A DNA stretch of 64,000 nt from JBCCDY01 sp039030555 (GCA_039030555.1 JBCCDY010000001.1:124001-188000); one strand, 5' to 3'. Positions 8,489 to 17,710 are shown, counted from the stretch's first letter. Translations and numbers: made by a program. Notes: a model not told the origin generated them from the sequence alone.

Positions 8489-9213
8489 TTCGCGTTGTTC
8501 AAATCCCAATCGTATTCATAATATCCAACAGAATAAGAATTTGGGACCTTATTATCTCTGAAATTATTGATGTAGGCTACCACATCTGGAGATTCTTTCA
8601 GGAAGTCTTTTTCATACCACTTAAATATCTTTGAGATCATAACCTTATTTTGGCCCTCCTGCAGTCGGATGAAATAGCTATCGTTCAAAGAAATTTTAGC
8701 CCTTTCGTTCAATTGTTGCTCTAGCTTACCCGGGTCGAAGGCATAACTGGCAAGTTTTGGACAACCCCTGGCTCCGCAAGCCAAAGCAAAATGTACTCTC
8801 GGGTCTTTGAAGGTCATTAAGAGGTGCTTGATCTCTAATTCGTTTAGAGTTACAAGTTCACCTCCAACATTAAATTCATATTTATCAAAAAAGCCATCAA
8901 AGCTTTGTGTAGACTCAATATTGTTTAGGTTTCTCGCAATCTGATAAATCACTAAAATATTGTAGGCGTTCATACAAAAAGCCTTTTTCTGATCTTGATT
9001 TAAACTTTTTATGTCCATGACTTTTATCATGGAGTATAAATTTTCAACCTCCGACATATTGGTGCTTACCTGTTTATATGCCACGTTACCATCGTGTACA
9101 TATTTTTTTAAGAAGGCATCCGCCTTGCTATTAAAAACCTCGAATTGAGCGTAAGAACTAAATGAGTAATTAAGAAAAAGAGCAAAGAATATAAATGAAA
9201 TTTTCATAGACAT
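8485..9213 (-). CDS. Exported DUF547 protein
   Basis: The product has 242 residues with an N-terminal signal peptide (hydrophobic run through about residue 20, ending near SYAQF). The body matches the DUF547 pattern: KKAFCMNAYNILVIYQIA, then DPRVHFALACGARGCPKLAS, where the HFA.CGARGCP stretch carries two conserved cysteines. DUF547 proteins are widespread in bacteria and plants, and a thiol-enzyme-like role has been proposed from the conserved His/Cys; none is established here. It is monocistronic, convergent with radA, with a 4-bp tail overlap. Confidence 0.85.
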   Translation of the reverse strand: MSMKISFIFFALFLNYSFSSYAQFEVFNSKADAFLKKYVHDGNVAYKQVSTNMSEVENLYSMIKVMDIKSLNQDQKKAFCMNAYNILVIYQIARNLNNIESTQSFDGFFDKYEFNVGGELVTLNELEIKHLLMTFKDPRVHFALACGARGCPKLASYAFDPGKLEQQLNERAKISLNDSYFIRLQEGQNKVMISKIFKWYEKDFLKESPDVVAYINNFRDNKVPNSYSVGYYEYDWDLNNAN

Positions 9214-9308
9214 ATATTTTATGAGATTAAAACTATATAAATATTACTTCAATAAATAGTACTATTCGATGAGCGCTTTAATATGTCAGATGAACTAGCT
9301 GTTTTTAT

Positions 9309-9329
9309 AATTCCATGTTAAATGGAATT
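9309..9329. repeat. AT-rich hairpin in the intergenic region
   Basis: Eight-base arms AATTCCAT (9309-9316) and ATGGAATT (9322-9329) are separated by a five-base loop. It lies between the DUF547 promoter region and the 3' end of the leftward desulfhydrase gene. No clear T-tract follows on either strand, so it may be a weak terminator of the desulfhydrase gene or a chance structure. Confidence 0.3.
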
Positions 9330-9374
9330 AATTTAGCCTGTGGCTTCATAATGTGATAATTTAGTCTTTTAGAA

Positions 9375-10292
9375 TCAATCAAACAATTTTGTACCTGTCC
9401 TTTCTTGGAAACCTTGTATGCCTTGCAAACCACCACTATGAATGGCAACAATTTTGGAGTTTGGAGAGATGATGCCTCTTTCAATCAAATCTAAAATTCC
9501 ATAGAACATCTTTGAGGTATAAATTGGGTCTAGCTTAATTCGGGTGAGCTTGTAAAATTGATTGATGAAGTCGGTCAATTCAGTAGTCCATTTTGCATAA
9601 CCTCCAAAATGATATTCAGTCACGACCCTCCAATTGCTATTTTTACTTAAGGGGATTAATTTTTTTATCTCATAATTTAGAAAGCTTCCACTCTTTAATG
9701 CTGAAAAACCTAAAACTTTTTGATTTGGCTTGGCAACCTTGATCAATCCAGCCATTGTTCCCCCAGTACCCACTGCACAGCAGATATAGTCAAAATCTGT
9801 TTCGATCTCATCGAGAATTTCTGAAGAACCCTTTATAGCCAGCTTATTGGTTCCTCCTTCCGGTACGATGTAAGCGTCGGGGTACTTTTTAGATAATTCT
9901 TCTATATAAGCTTGATCATTTTTCTTTCTGTATTCTTCCCTGGAAATATATATAATTTCCATTCCTTGATCCTTACAGAACGAAAGTGTTGGATTTAAAG
10001 GCAAATATTCCTCTCCCCGGATCAACCCAATAGTTTTAAAGGCAAACATGCTTCCAGCTGCTGCTGTCGAATAAATATGATTGGAGAAGGCTCCTCCAAA
10101 GGTTAGCAACATATTCTTGCCAAGCTTCTTAGCTTTTTCAATATTATACCTCAATTTTCTCCACTTATTTCCTCCCAGGCTTGGATGTATCAGGTCATCG
10201 CGCTTTACAAAAAGATCAATATTTCTACTTTCAGTAACATCCAGGGTTATTTTCTGAAGAGGGCTTGGAAGCAAAAGTTCATTTTTATTCAC
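9375..10292 (-). CDS. ACC deaminase / D-cysteine desulfhydrase family PLP enzyme
   Basis: The product has 305 residues and a fold type II PLP enzyme pattern. GGNKWRKLRYN contains the lysine that binds PLP, TFGGAFSNHIYSTAAAG is the substrate-loop segment, and CAVGTGGTMAGLI is the phosphate-binding glycine loop. By family it would release pyruvate and ammonia with sulfide from D-cysteine, or degrade aminocyclopropane carboxylate; the true substrate cannot be read by eye. The start is GTG at 10292. The gene is divergent from the RluA-family gene, whose true start at 10334 leaves a gap of about 40 bp. Confidence 0.85.
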   Translation of the reverse strand: MNKNELLLPSPLQKITLDVTESRNIDLFVKRDDLIHPSLGGNKWRKLRYNIEKAKKLGKNMLLTFGGAFSNHIYSTAAAGSMFAFKTIGLIRGEEYLPLNPTLSFCKDQGMEIIYISREEYRKKNDQAYIEELSKKYPDAYIVPEGGTNKLAIKGSSEILDEIETDFDYICCAVGTGGTMAGLIKVAKPNQKVLGFSALKSGSFLNYEIKKLIPLSKNSNWRVVTEYHFGGYAKWTTELTDFINQFYKLTRIKLDPIYTSKMFYGILDLIERGIISPNSKIVAIHSGGLQGIQGFQERTGTKLFD

Positions 10293-10333
10293 TTCTTAAT
10301 AATCTGTTCCTTAAATATTCAATATTTTCGATT

Positions 10334-11362
10334 ATGAATGAAGAGACCGGACCAGAGGAAGAAGATGATGAACTCTTTGAGCATCATAGAATAGTCGTTG
10401 ATCCAAAGCAAACTCACCTAAGGTTAGATAAATTTCTAATTGACCGACTTCCGAATGTGACACGTAATAAATTACAGGCTGCTATAAAAGATGGTTTTGT
10501 AAAGGTTAACGAATCTGTTATAAAACCAAACTATAAGGTTAAGCCCAATGACCTTATCCAAATTGCTTTGCCTGAACCTCCACGCGATACTGAAGTGGTT
10601 CCTGAGAAGATTGAGCTCAATATTGTTTATGAAGATCAGGACTTACTGGTGGTAAATAAAGAAGCCGGAATGGTCGTACACCCTGCTTATAATAACTGGG
10701 CGGGTACTTTAGTCAATGCTTTAGCATATCATTTTCAAAACTTACCGGAGATGGAAGGAAATGAAGGACGTCCCGGTTTAGTACATCGCATCGATAAGGA
10801 TACTTCAGGTCTTTTAGTTATTGCCAAAAGTGAGCTGGCTATGACCCATCTGGCCAAGCAGTTTTTTGACCACAGCATTGAAAGAACTTATCATGCCTTG
10901 ATTTGGGGTGTTCCTGAAGCGTCTAAAGGCACTATTAACGTCAATTTGGGAAGAAGCTTAAAAGACAGACGGGTCACTGCTCCATTCCCTGATGGAGACT
11001 TCGGCAGACATGCGATTACACATTACGAGTTGCTCGAAGACTTAAGATATGTTTCTCTGATAAAATGCAAGCTCGAAACTGGAAGAACACATCAAATCCG
11101 GGCACATATGAAATATCTTGGCCATCCGCTGTTTAACGATTCGACCTACGGAGGTGACCAAATCCTAAAAGGAACCGTATTTTCAAAATATAAGAGCTTT
11201 GTCCAGAATTGCTTCAAGCAAATTCCAAGGCAGGCTTTACACGCAAAGTCTCTCGGTTTTAAACATCCAAGGACTAAAGAATCTCTTTATTTCGAATCGG
11301 ATCTACCTGAAGATCTCACTTCAGTGATAGAAAAGTGGAAGAATTATATTAACTACAATTAG
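10334..11362 (+). CDS. RluA-family 23S rRNA pseudouridine synthase
   Basis: From the ATG at 10334 the product has 342 residues. An acidic N-terminal tail is followed by an S4 RNA-binding domain (LRLDKFLIDRLPNVTRNKLQ) and a catalytic domain with HRIDKDTSGLLVIAK, whose first Asp after HRI is the nucleophile. GRTHQIRAHMKYLGHPL is the second family signature. The layout is that of RluD, which modifies helix 69 of 23S rRNA. An upstream in-frame start at 10265 would overlap the divergent desulfhydrase gene and adds an unconserved stretch, so I prefer 10334. Confidence 0.92.
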   Translation: MNEETGPEEEDDELFEHHRIVVDPKQTHLRLDKFLIDRLPNVTRNKLQAAIKDGFVKVNESVIKPNYKVKPNDLIQIALPEPPRDTEVVPEKIELNIVYEDQDLLVVNKEAGMVVHPAYNNWAGTLVNALAYHFQNLPEMEGNEGRPGLVHRIDKDTSGLLVIAKSELAMTHLAKQFFDHSIERTYHALIWGVPEASKGTINVNLGRSLKDRRVTAPFPDGDFGRHAITHYELLEDLRYVSLIKCKLETGRTHQIRAHMKYLGHPLFNDSTYGGDQILKGTVFSKYKSFVQNCFKQIPRQALHAKSLGFKHPRTKESLYFESDLPEDLTSVIEKWKNYINYN

Positions 11363-11388
11363 AATTCAAGAAAACTCAATCCGGAACC

Positions 11389-12411
11389 ATGAAAGCAGCT
11401 TTTTTAGTTAAAAACGGGAAACCCAGCGAAGCGTTTGAGATCAGGGAAACAGAAATGCCGGAAATTCAGCCTCATGAAGTTCTGATCAAGGTGCACTATT
11501 CCGGCCTTAACTTCGCCGACGTTTTAGCAAGGTTAGGTATGTATCCTGATGCGCCCAAGCCTCCGTCGGTTGTTGGGTACGATGTGTCTGGTGAGATTGT
11601 AAAAGTTGGAAAAGATGTGGAAGGATTACAGGAAGGTGATGTGGTCGCTGCGATGTCGCGATTTGGAGGATATGCTGAATATGTAGCGACCAATGCTCTT
11701 GCCGTAGTAAAAATAAATGATGCTATTGATCTTAACATAGCCCCGGCCTTAGCTACTCAAGCATGTACTGCTTTATACTCCGCAGAGGAAATGGTAAGAT
11801 TACATCCCGGCGATCATGTGCTGGTTCATTCGGCAGCCGGAGGCGTAGGCTCTATTTTAGTTCAGATTGCAAAGCACCATGGCTGTGTGGTTTACGGAAC
11901 CGTTGGCTCGGACGAAAAATTTGAGATGCTTAGTGAGATCGGAGTAGATCATCCAATCAATTATAAAAAGTCAGCGTTTGATCAGGAATTCCTAAAGATC
12001 AATCCTGGCGGAGCCGATGTGATTTTTGATGCTGTTGGTGGTACAACCTTAAAGAAAGGAATGAAGCTTTTGAATTCGGGAGGCAGGCTTGTGGCCTACG
12101 GAGGTGCTCAAATGACGGAGGCTAAAAACGTTTTTCAGAAAATTAAAATTGGGCTGTCTTTCGGGTTCTATCATCCTATTGTTTTTATAAAAGGATCAAA
12201 ATCTATGCTTGGTGTTAATATGTTGAGAATCGCTGATGACAAACCTGATATTCTAAATCGAGTATTAAAAAGAGTTGTTGAATTGGTAAAAGATGGGATT
12301 ATAAAGCCCAAACTTGGGGCAGAATTCAAAGCAGAAGAAATTGATAAAGCCCATGCATTGCTGGAATCAGGTAAGTCGCAAGGCAAAATAGTCGTAAGGT
12401 GGGATCACTAG
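11389..12411 (+). CDS. Zinc-independent quinone oxidoreductase-like MDR dehydrogenase
   Basis: The product has 340 residues of the medium-chain dehydrogenase superfamily. The N-terminal GroES-like domain contains VHYSGLNFADVLARLGMYPDAP, and the nucleotide-binding domain contains HSAAGGVGSILVQIAK (the AAGGVG loop of NADPH quinone reductases). The cysteine and histidine ligands of zinc alcohol dehydrogenases are not evident. The C-terminus (AHALLESGKSQGKIVVRW) is standard for the family. It follows the RluA gene by 26 bp on the same strand and overlaps the next gene by about 13 bp if the latter starts at 12399. Confidence 0.88.
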   Translation: MKAAFLVKNGKPSEAFEIRETEMPEIQPHEVLIKVHYSGLNFADVLARLGMYPDAPKPPSVVGYDVSGEIVKVGKDVEGLQEGDVVAAMSRFGGYAEYVATNALAVVKINDAIDLNIAPALATQACTALYSAEEMVRLHPGDHVLVHSAAGGVGSILVQIAKHHGCVVYGTVGSDEKFEMLSEIGVDHPINYKKSAFDQEFLKINPGGADVIFDAVGGTTLKKGMKLLNSGGRLVAYGGAQMTEAKNVFQKIKIGLSFGFYHPIVFIKGSKSMLGVNMLRIADDKPDILNRVLKRVVELVKDGIIKPKLGAEFKAEEIDKAHALLESGKSQGKIVVRWDH

Positions 12412-13190
12412 ATCGCATTTATAGTGCTCAAAGATTAACCATGGATTCTTCGTGGCACATTCGCTGGGGCAAGTCTTCTTTCATTATGGATCCTTGGCTG
12501 GTCGGATCTGAAATAGATGGATTTAGTTGGTTAAACGAACAATGGCATACCACTGAGCCAGTATCAATTTCCGATATACCTAAAAGCGAATTCATATTAA
12601 TTACGCAATCATACCAGGATCATTGCCATCCAGAAACTATAGAACTTCTCGATGATCAATTACCCATACTAGCGACCGGAAAAGCATTTCAATTGCTTAA
12701 GAAAAGTTTTTCAGGCAGGTTCATTTCTGAGATTTCCAGTCTGGAAAGTAAAAAACCCACAAGTATTAACGGTCTGAATATATTTTCCATTAAACCGAAT
12801 AGGAATATCGATCCCGTTTACTATTCTGTATTAGTAGTAGATGAAGACCATAATGCTTTATTTGTTTCGCCGCATGGCTTTGACTTAAGTGAAGCTGAAA
12901 TCGAAATTCTATCCGATTTCAACATCAGGATATTAATGACCACTATGGTCGAATTTCAAATTCCGAAAATCATGGGAGGAAAAGTAAACCCAGGCTTAGA
13001 AAATGCTGAGACGCTAGCCCAACAACTAAGCCCGGATTATATTCTAAATACCCACGATGAAGATAAAAAGATGAAAGGATTGATTTCCAAACTAGCGAAA
13101 GTCAAAAGGCCCGATTTTTCCTCTCTAAAAAAAGAGGGATTCAATTTTCTTGAATCCCCCGATTATAAAATTTTAGAATTTCAATTTTAA
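12399..13190 (+). CDS. Metallo-beta-lactamase-fold-like protein with degenerate metal motif
   Basis: The product has 263 residues from GTG 12399, or 249 from ATG 12441. The order of segments resembles the MBL hydrolase fold: SFIMDPWLVG, then ITQSYQDHCHPE at the usual HxHxDH position, LFVSPHGFDL in the middle and LNTHDED near the end. In QSYQDH the first two histidines are replaced by Gln and Tyr, while Asp and the last His stay, so metal binding may be altered. The longer start keeps a likely first beta strand (RIYSAQRLTM) and overlaps the upstream oxidoreductase gene, implying coupling. The substrate is unknown. Confidence 0.65.
   Translation: MGSLDRIYSAQRLTMDSSWHIRWGKSSFIMDPWLVGSEIDGFSWLNEQWHTTEPVSISDIPKSEFILITQSYQDHCHPETIELLDDQLPILATGKAFQLLKKSFSGRFISEISSLESKKPTSINGLNIFSIKPNRNIDPVYYSVLVVDEDHNALFVSPHGFDLSEAEIEILSDFNIRILMTTMVEFQIPKIMGGKVNPGLENAETLAQQLSPDYILNTHDEDKKMKGLISKLAKVKRPDFSSLKKEGFNFLESPDYKILEFQF
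13126..13158 (-). terminator. Intrinsic terminator for the leftward desaturase gene, inside the convergent CDS
   Basis: Nine-base arms GGGATTCAA (13136-13144) and TTGAATCCC (13150-13158) flank a five-base loop. Read on the minus strand, the stem is followed by CTCTTTTTTT, a good T-tract. It lies about 35 bp beyond the desaturase stop but within the last codons of the MBL-like gene on the plus strand. Confidence 0.7.
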
Positions 13191-13193
13191 AGC

Positions 13194-13943
13194 TTAAGGC
13201 ATCGCTTTCGTCGGATCTTGTTTCTTGATCTTGATAATCTTCACTTTATCCAAAAGCCAAATAATTGGATAAGTCGGATCAAACTCGAACCATTTTGTCC
13301 CAAAATTAGCTCTACCACCAAATTTATGGTGATTATTATGCAAACCTTCGCCCATCATAAGGATATCTACCGGAAACATATTTTTTGATGTATCCTTAAC
13401 TTTATAGTTCGTATATCCATATTTATGAGCAAACCAATTAATGATTGCACCATGAATAGGCCCCATTGCAAAATGCATGGGAAGTAATAAATACATCCAC
13501 CACTCAGTAGCGAAAAACACATAAAATACAATATATCCTATACCCCAAGCCAGTCTTGTGGGCCAATTGTGAACCAATCGCTCGAACGAGAACCATTCCG
13601 GAAGATCTTTCTTAAACCGATCATCAATTTTTACCTTCTGAAGGAAGATATCCATATATCTCTTCTTGGTCTTCCACATCATTTGGAACAGATTTCCATC
13701 GTATTTTGGTGAGTGAACGTCTTTCTCCGTATCCGCAAAAGCATGATGTAAACGATGCATCAGGCCATAAGCATAAGGACTCAAATAACTTGATCCCTGT
13801 GATACCCAGGAGAATACATTGAAAAAGCGCTCCCAGAACTTTGACATATTGAACATCCTATGTGCCGCATATCTATGATGATAAAATGTTTGGCAAAAAA
13901 GTGATGTATACCAATGGGAAACGAAAAATATTGCTACCGCCAT
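13194..13943 (-). CDS. Membrane fatty-acid (acyl-CoA) desaturase
   Basis: From the ATG at 13943 the product has 249 residues. All three histidine boxes of the di-iron desaturases are present: HHRYAAH near residue 22, HRLHH, and HNNHH in GEGLHNNHHKFGG. Hydrophobic segments between boxes match the integral-membrane topology. It would introduce a cis double bond, typically delta-9, into acyl chains and so adjust membrane fluidity. An upstream start at 14006 exists, but homologues usually begin at the hydrophobic segment MAVAIFFVSHWY. An intrinsic terminator lies in the convergent neighbour. Confidence 0.88.
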   Translation of the reverse strand: MAVAIFFVSHWYTSLFCQTFYHHRYAAHRMFNMSKFWERFFNVFSWVSQGSSYLSPYAYGLMHRLHHAFADTEKDVHSPKYDGNLFQMMWKTKKRYMDIFLQKVKIDDRFKKDLPEWFSFERLVHNWPTRLAWGIGYIVFYVFFATEWWMYLLLPMHFAMGPIHGAIINWFAHKYGYTNYKVKDTSKNMFPVDILMMGEGLHNNHHKFGGRANFGTKWFEFDPTYPIIWLLDKVKIIKIKKQDPTKAMP

Positions 13944-14035
13944 GATTATTTCTTTTTCTAGAAAAATAGAATGTAGAGTAAATCTACGAAACAAATAACG
14001 AACCAAAGACTCTAATTCGTTAATAAAAACTTTTT

Positions 14036-14974
14036 TTATCTAGCCAATCCCAGGCTGTCTCTTAAGTATAAATGTTCATTCCTATTTTGAGACCAGTAAG
14101 GTGATTTAATACGTTTTTTCTTAGTGGCTTTCGTAACCATTTGCTTCCCGTTGAAAGGATTTTTGTAGGCTTCTTCCCAACCTTCTATTTCATAAGGAAA
14201 TTCCTTTTTGAACCTGATGGCTAAAACCCTTCCGCTTTCCCGGTACTCAATTTTGTATTCCTGAAGGTCAGTATTCAAATCACTTAATGAGGTTGTTACG
14301 GGTTTTGCTTGTATTTCTTTGTGTAAAAGCCTTGAAAACAAAGCCCCGGGTATCATTTTTACTTCCCCCAGGGGTAAGCTTTCCGGAGCAATCCTTATTC
14401 GGTTCCATATCTCATCTTCCAAAATTGCTGCTGGCAAAGAAGATTCTTTATCGCCCTCACTTTCGAAATAAGAAAATGATGATGTTTTATATTCGTTCCC
14501 TTCCAAATTCATTTGCGCAAAAACATGTCCACACCACTCCTGACCACTCATAGAGGTTTTGAGAGAGTTGGGGTACTCATTAATCTCAACCGGAGTGAAA
14601 ATCGATTGCATCAGGGAATATGGATAAATCCCGGTATTGAATTTTTTGGTAAAATTCAGCTTCAACACGCTTACATTATCCTTTCCTGCTTTGTTAGGAT
14701 AATCCAGTTTAACTTGCTTCTTTTTCGAAAAAGGTTCGGTAACAAAAACGAGAACAGAATGTCCATTGTGAATTTCTCCGTAACGAGCTTGTTCAAGCTT
14801 GTAACTTGTTAACTCTGCCTCTCCTGAATACCAGTAGTTGTTCCAGTCGGGATGCCTGCTAATATTCTGTACGTCATTTGAGTTATCGGTCTTACTGGTA
14901 GATTTATTACCACATTCAAGGAAAACCAGCGGCATGAATAGTAGAATCAGTATTACTCTATTTGATATTTTCAT
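14036..14974 (-). CDS. Lipoprotein of the Bacteroidota family often mislabelled as Maf
   Basis: The product has 312 residues. A basic start and hydrophobic run lead to a lipobox ending at C21 (VFLEC), so it should be a lipoprotein. The body contains YWYSGEAELTSYKLEQARYG, which I associate with a Bacteroidota family labelled septum formation inhibitor Maf in databases, although nothing here resembles the cytoplasmic nucleotide pyrophosphatase Maf. It has no recognisable catalytic motif. It is oriented like the desaturase gene, 29-92 bp upstream of it, but cotranscription is unproven. The function is unknown. Confidence 0.7.
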   Translation of the reverse strand: MKISNRVILILLFMPLVFLECGNKSTSKTDNSNDVQNISRHPDWNNYWYSGEAELTSYKLEQARYGEIHNGHSVLVFVTEPFSKKKQVKLDYPNKAGKDNVSVLKLNFTKKFNTGIYPYSLMQSIFTPVEINEYPNSLKTSMSGQEWCGHVFAQMNLEGNEYKTSSFSYFESEGDKESSLPAAILEDEIWNRIRIAPESLPLGEVKMIPGALFSRLLHKEIQAKPVTTSLSDLNTDLQEYKIEYRESGRVLAIRFKKEFPYEIEGWEEAYKNPFNGKQMVTKATKKKRIKSPYWSQNRNEHLYLRDSLGLAR

Positions 14975-15076
14975 TTCATTAATTTTCTATTCGAACAAAC
15001 TTTAAATCCTTTTTGATCATTAATAGTGTTTATTATGATCTAAATCCAGCTTTATTCAATCTATTAAAACTTACTC

Positions 15077-16246
15077 TTGAACTACAATATTGTTAAGACA
15101 ATTCTTTTGTTTGCCAGCACACTTACGGTCATGTCCGGTGCTATTGTTGCTCCGGCACTACCCAGTATGGCCAGTTATTTCTCAGAGCAATCCGTAAGCG
15201 ATCTGTTGGTTAGGTTAATTATAACGATGCCTGCTTTAATGATCGCTTTCTTCTCTCCTTCATTTGGAAAGTTAATCGATCAATACGGTAGAAAAACTCC
15301 TTTAATCGCAGGATTGATCTTGTATGCTATCGCTGGTACGAGTGGTTTTTATCTCGATAATATCTATTACTTACTCTTTTCCAGAATAGTGCTCGGAATT
15401 GCAGTCGCTGCCGTGATGAATTCGGTCACAACCTTGATCGGAGATTACTTTGAGGGCGAAGAGCGTAGTGCGTTCATGGGATATCAGGCTGCATTTATGG
15501 CCATGGGTGGGATGGTCTTTGTGAGTTTCGGAGGTGCGGTAGCCGACTTAGACTGGCGGTTAACCTTCCTTATGTACGGATTCTCAATATTACTTATACT
15601 ACCCGCTGCTGTCTATCTAAAAGACATTAATAAAGAGAAAAAAGAAAGTAAAGCGTACAATAATCAAAATCCGGAAATTGAGGTGGATAAATTATCCGTT
15701 TATGCCATTTATATTATGGGCTTTTTAGGAATGGCGTTCTTTTATTTCATTCCTGTCCAAATTCCATTTTATCTGAAGTCAATAAATATCGAGGGAAGTG
15801 TTTATGGAGGTATTGCTATTGGGGTCACTACATTTTTTGCTGGACTGGCTTCCTTATCGTTCTCCCGCTTGAAAAGAAAGCTCAGCTTTCAGGCCATTAT
15901 TGGAATAAGCTATCTGGTTATGGCTATGGGCTGTATCATTATATCTTCTTCAGCTTCTTTCACTATTTTATTAGTAGGCCTATGCACTTATGGGCTTGGT
16001 GCCGGCTTAATAATGCCCGGAGCTAACCTCTGGCTTATGAGTATTGTACCTGCTCAATCGAGGGGAAAGTTTGTGGGTGGTTTAACAGCAGCCTTTTTTA
16101 CGGGGCAGTTCGTTTCGCCAATTATTGCCAGCCCAATAATTAATGCCTCCTCCATAGGAGGTTTATTTTTGGATTCATCGATTCTGATGGTCGCCATCTC
16201 ACTATTTTGGTTTTCGGGCTTATACAAAAAGATCATTCCTTCGTGA
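15077..16246 (+). CDS. Major facilitator superfamily transporter
   Basis: The product has 389 residues and about twelve membrane helices. The loop between helices 2 and 3 reads GKLIDQYGRKTPLI, the MFS motif A of drug:H+ antiporters, and helix 5 has GYQAAFMAMGGMVFVSFGG, similar to the antiporter motif C. A multidrug or small-molecule efflux role is likely; the substrate cannot be inferred. The start is TTG at 15077 (MNYNIVKTILLF). It is divergent from the lipoprotein gene. Confidence 0.85.
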   Translation: MNYNIVKTILLFASTLTVMSGAIVAPALPSMASYFSEQSVSDLLVRLIITMPALMIAFFSPSFGKLIDQYGRKTPLIAGLILYAIAGTSGFYLDNIYYLLFSRIVLGIAVAAVMNSVTTLIGDYFEGEERSAFMGYQAAFMAMGGMVFVSFGGAVADLDWRLTFLMYGFSILLILPAAVYLKDINKEKKESKAYNNQNPEIEVDKLSVYAIYIMGFLGMAFFYFIPVQIPFYLKSINIEGSVYGGIAIGVTTFFAGLASLSFSRLKRKLSFQAIIGISYLVMAMGCIIISSSASFTILLVGLCTYGLGAGLIMPGANLWLMSIVPAQSRGKFVGGLTAAFFTGQFVSPIIASPIINASSIGGLFLDSSILMVAISLFWFSGLYKKIIPS

Positions 16247-16342
16247 TAGCAGAGTGACATTTTATCAATAAACACGATTGATCTTTGGCGTCATACTGAG
16301 TTTATTTACTTCCTTTGAGGTTTATTAAATTTTTCAGTCTTC

Positions 16343-17710
16343 TTGAAAGTTATCGAACAAGCGCTGGTTGGATTCAGCAATTTCATTTGGGGAACTCCAA
16401 TATTAATTCTGCTACTGGGAGGTGGTAGTTTCTTTTTAGTCTATTCACGCTTTATTCCATTCCGCTTTTTTGGTCATGCCATTAACGTACTTAGAGGAAA
16501 GTACGATGATAAAAACGACCCCGGTCAGATTAATCATTTTCAGGCCTTGTCCAGTGCATTGGCAGCGACCATTGGAGTTGGAAACATCGCAGGAGTAGCC
16601 CTGGCAATTACCATGGGCGGTCCCGGTACATTATTCTGGATGTGGTTAAGCGCCTTAGTTGGAATAGCAACTAAATTTTTTACCTGTTCTTTGGCTATTA
16701 TGTTTAGGGGAAAGGATTCTTCAGGAGAGTTGCAAGGTGGCCCTATGTATGTAATCATAGAGGGGCTTGGAAAAAGATGGAAGCCTATGGCTTACTTCTT
16801 CTGCTTTGCCGGAATGTTTGGGGTACTTCCTATTTTTCAAGCTAACCAACTGACTCAAGTTGTAAAGGATATTGTTTTGATTCCAAATGGATGGGCATCG
16901 GCTGAATCCGTATCGTCTAACTGGGTTATAGGTATATCTTTAATGGTGCTCGTTGGTTTTGTAAGCCTTGGAGGAATCAAAAGAATTGGAGATGTGGCGT
17001 CAAAAATGGTTCCTGCCATGGTAGTGCTTTACGTTACATCCGTCTTATATATCATATTTAGCAATATTGAGCAAGTCCCTGGCTGTTTTGCCTTGATATT
17101 CAATGATGCTTTTACTGCAAAATCAGTGCTTGGAGGAGCTGTTGGGGCTATCATTATAGCAGGAGCCAGAAGAGCTGCGTTTTCCAATGAAGCTGGTGTT
17201 GGAACAGCACCTATGGCTCATGGTGCTGCAAAAACCAATGAACCGATACGGGAAGGTTTAGTCGCTATGCTAGGCCCAGCCATAGACACCATCATCGTTT
17301 GTACGATGACAGGTCTTGCCATATTGATCAGCGGAGTTTGGCAGACTACGGAAACGGATGGAGTAACCTTAACTGCCAAAGCCTTTGAAGCCACCATTCC
17401 AGGTATAGGGAGCTTCATTTTAGTTCTTTGTGTGGTCGTATTCGCCATCACTTCGATGTTCTCCTTTTCTTATTACGGAACGAAATGCGCAGGATTCGTT
17501 TTCGGAGCCAAGAACCAACAGTATTATAACTACTTTTATGTTCTGACCATCATAGTTGGAGCACTCGTTTCTCTAGGAACAGTAATCAGCTTGATTGATT
17601 CAGCTTTTGCACTAATGTCATTTCCAACAATGATTTCCGCTTTAATTCTTGCTCCGAAGGTTATGGAAGCTGCTAAAACCTATTTTATTAAAGTTGATCA
17701 GATCAAATAA
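16343..17710 (+). CDS. Alanine/glycine:cation symporter (AGCS) family protein
   Basis: The product has 455 residues with 10-11 membrane helices. Family signatures are visible: LSSALAATIGVGNIAGVALAITMGGPG near residue 70, FTCSLAIMFRGKDSSGELQGGPMYVI, and GARRAAFSNEAGVGTAPMAH around 275. AGCS proteins import alanine or glycine with Na+ or H+. The start is TTG at 16343, agreeing with the usual N-terminal segment. The 3' end overlaps the convergent SDR gene by 13 bp and no terminator is visible between them. Confidence 0.92.
   Translation: MKVIEQALVGFSNFIWGTPILILLLGGGSFFLVYSRFIPFRFFGHAINVLRGKYDDKNDPGQINHFQALSSALAATIGVGNIAGVALAITMGGPGTLFWMWLSALVGIATKFFTCSLAIMFRGKDSSGELQGGPMYVIIEGLGKRWKPMAYFFCFAGMFGVLPIFQANQLTQVVKDIVLIPNGWASAESVSSNWVIGISLMVLVGFVSLGGIKRIGDVASKMVPAMVVLYVTSVLYIIFSNIEQVPGCFALIFNDAFTAKSVLGGAVGAIIIAGARRAAFSNEAGVGTAPMAHGAAKTNEPIREGLVAMLGPAIDTIIVCTMTGLAILISGVWQTTETDGVTLTAKAFEATIPGIGSFILVLCVVVFAITSMFSFSYYGTKCAGFVFGAKNQQYYNYFYVLTIIVGALVSLGTVISLIDSAFALMSFPTMISALILAPKVMEAAKTYFIKVDQIK

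Noticed and set aside
13944..14006. 21-residue extension of the desaturase
   Set aside because: The family usually begins at the hydrophobic helix starting MAVAIFF; the extension is basic and lies beyond the first membrane segment.
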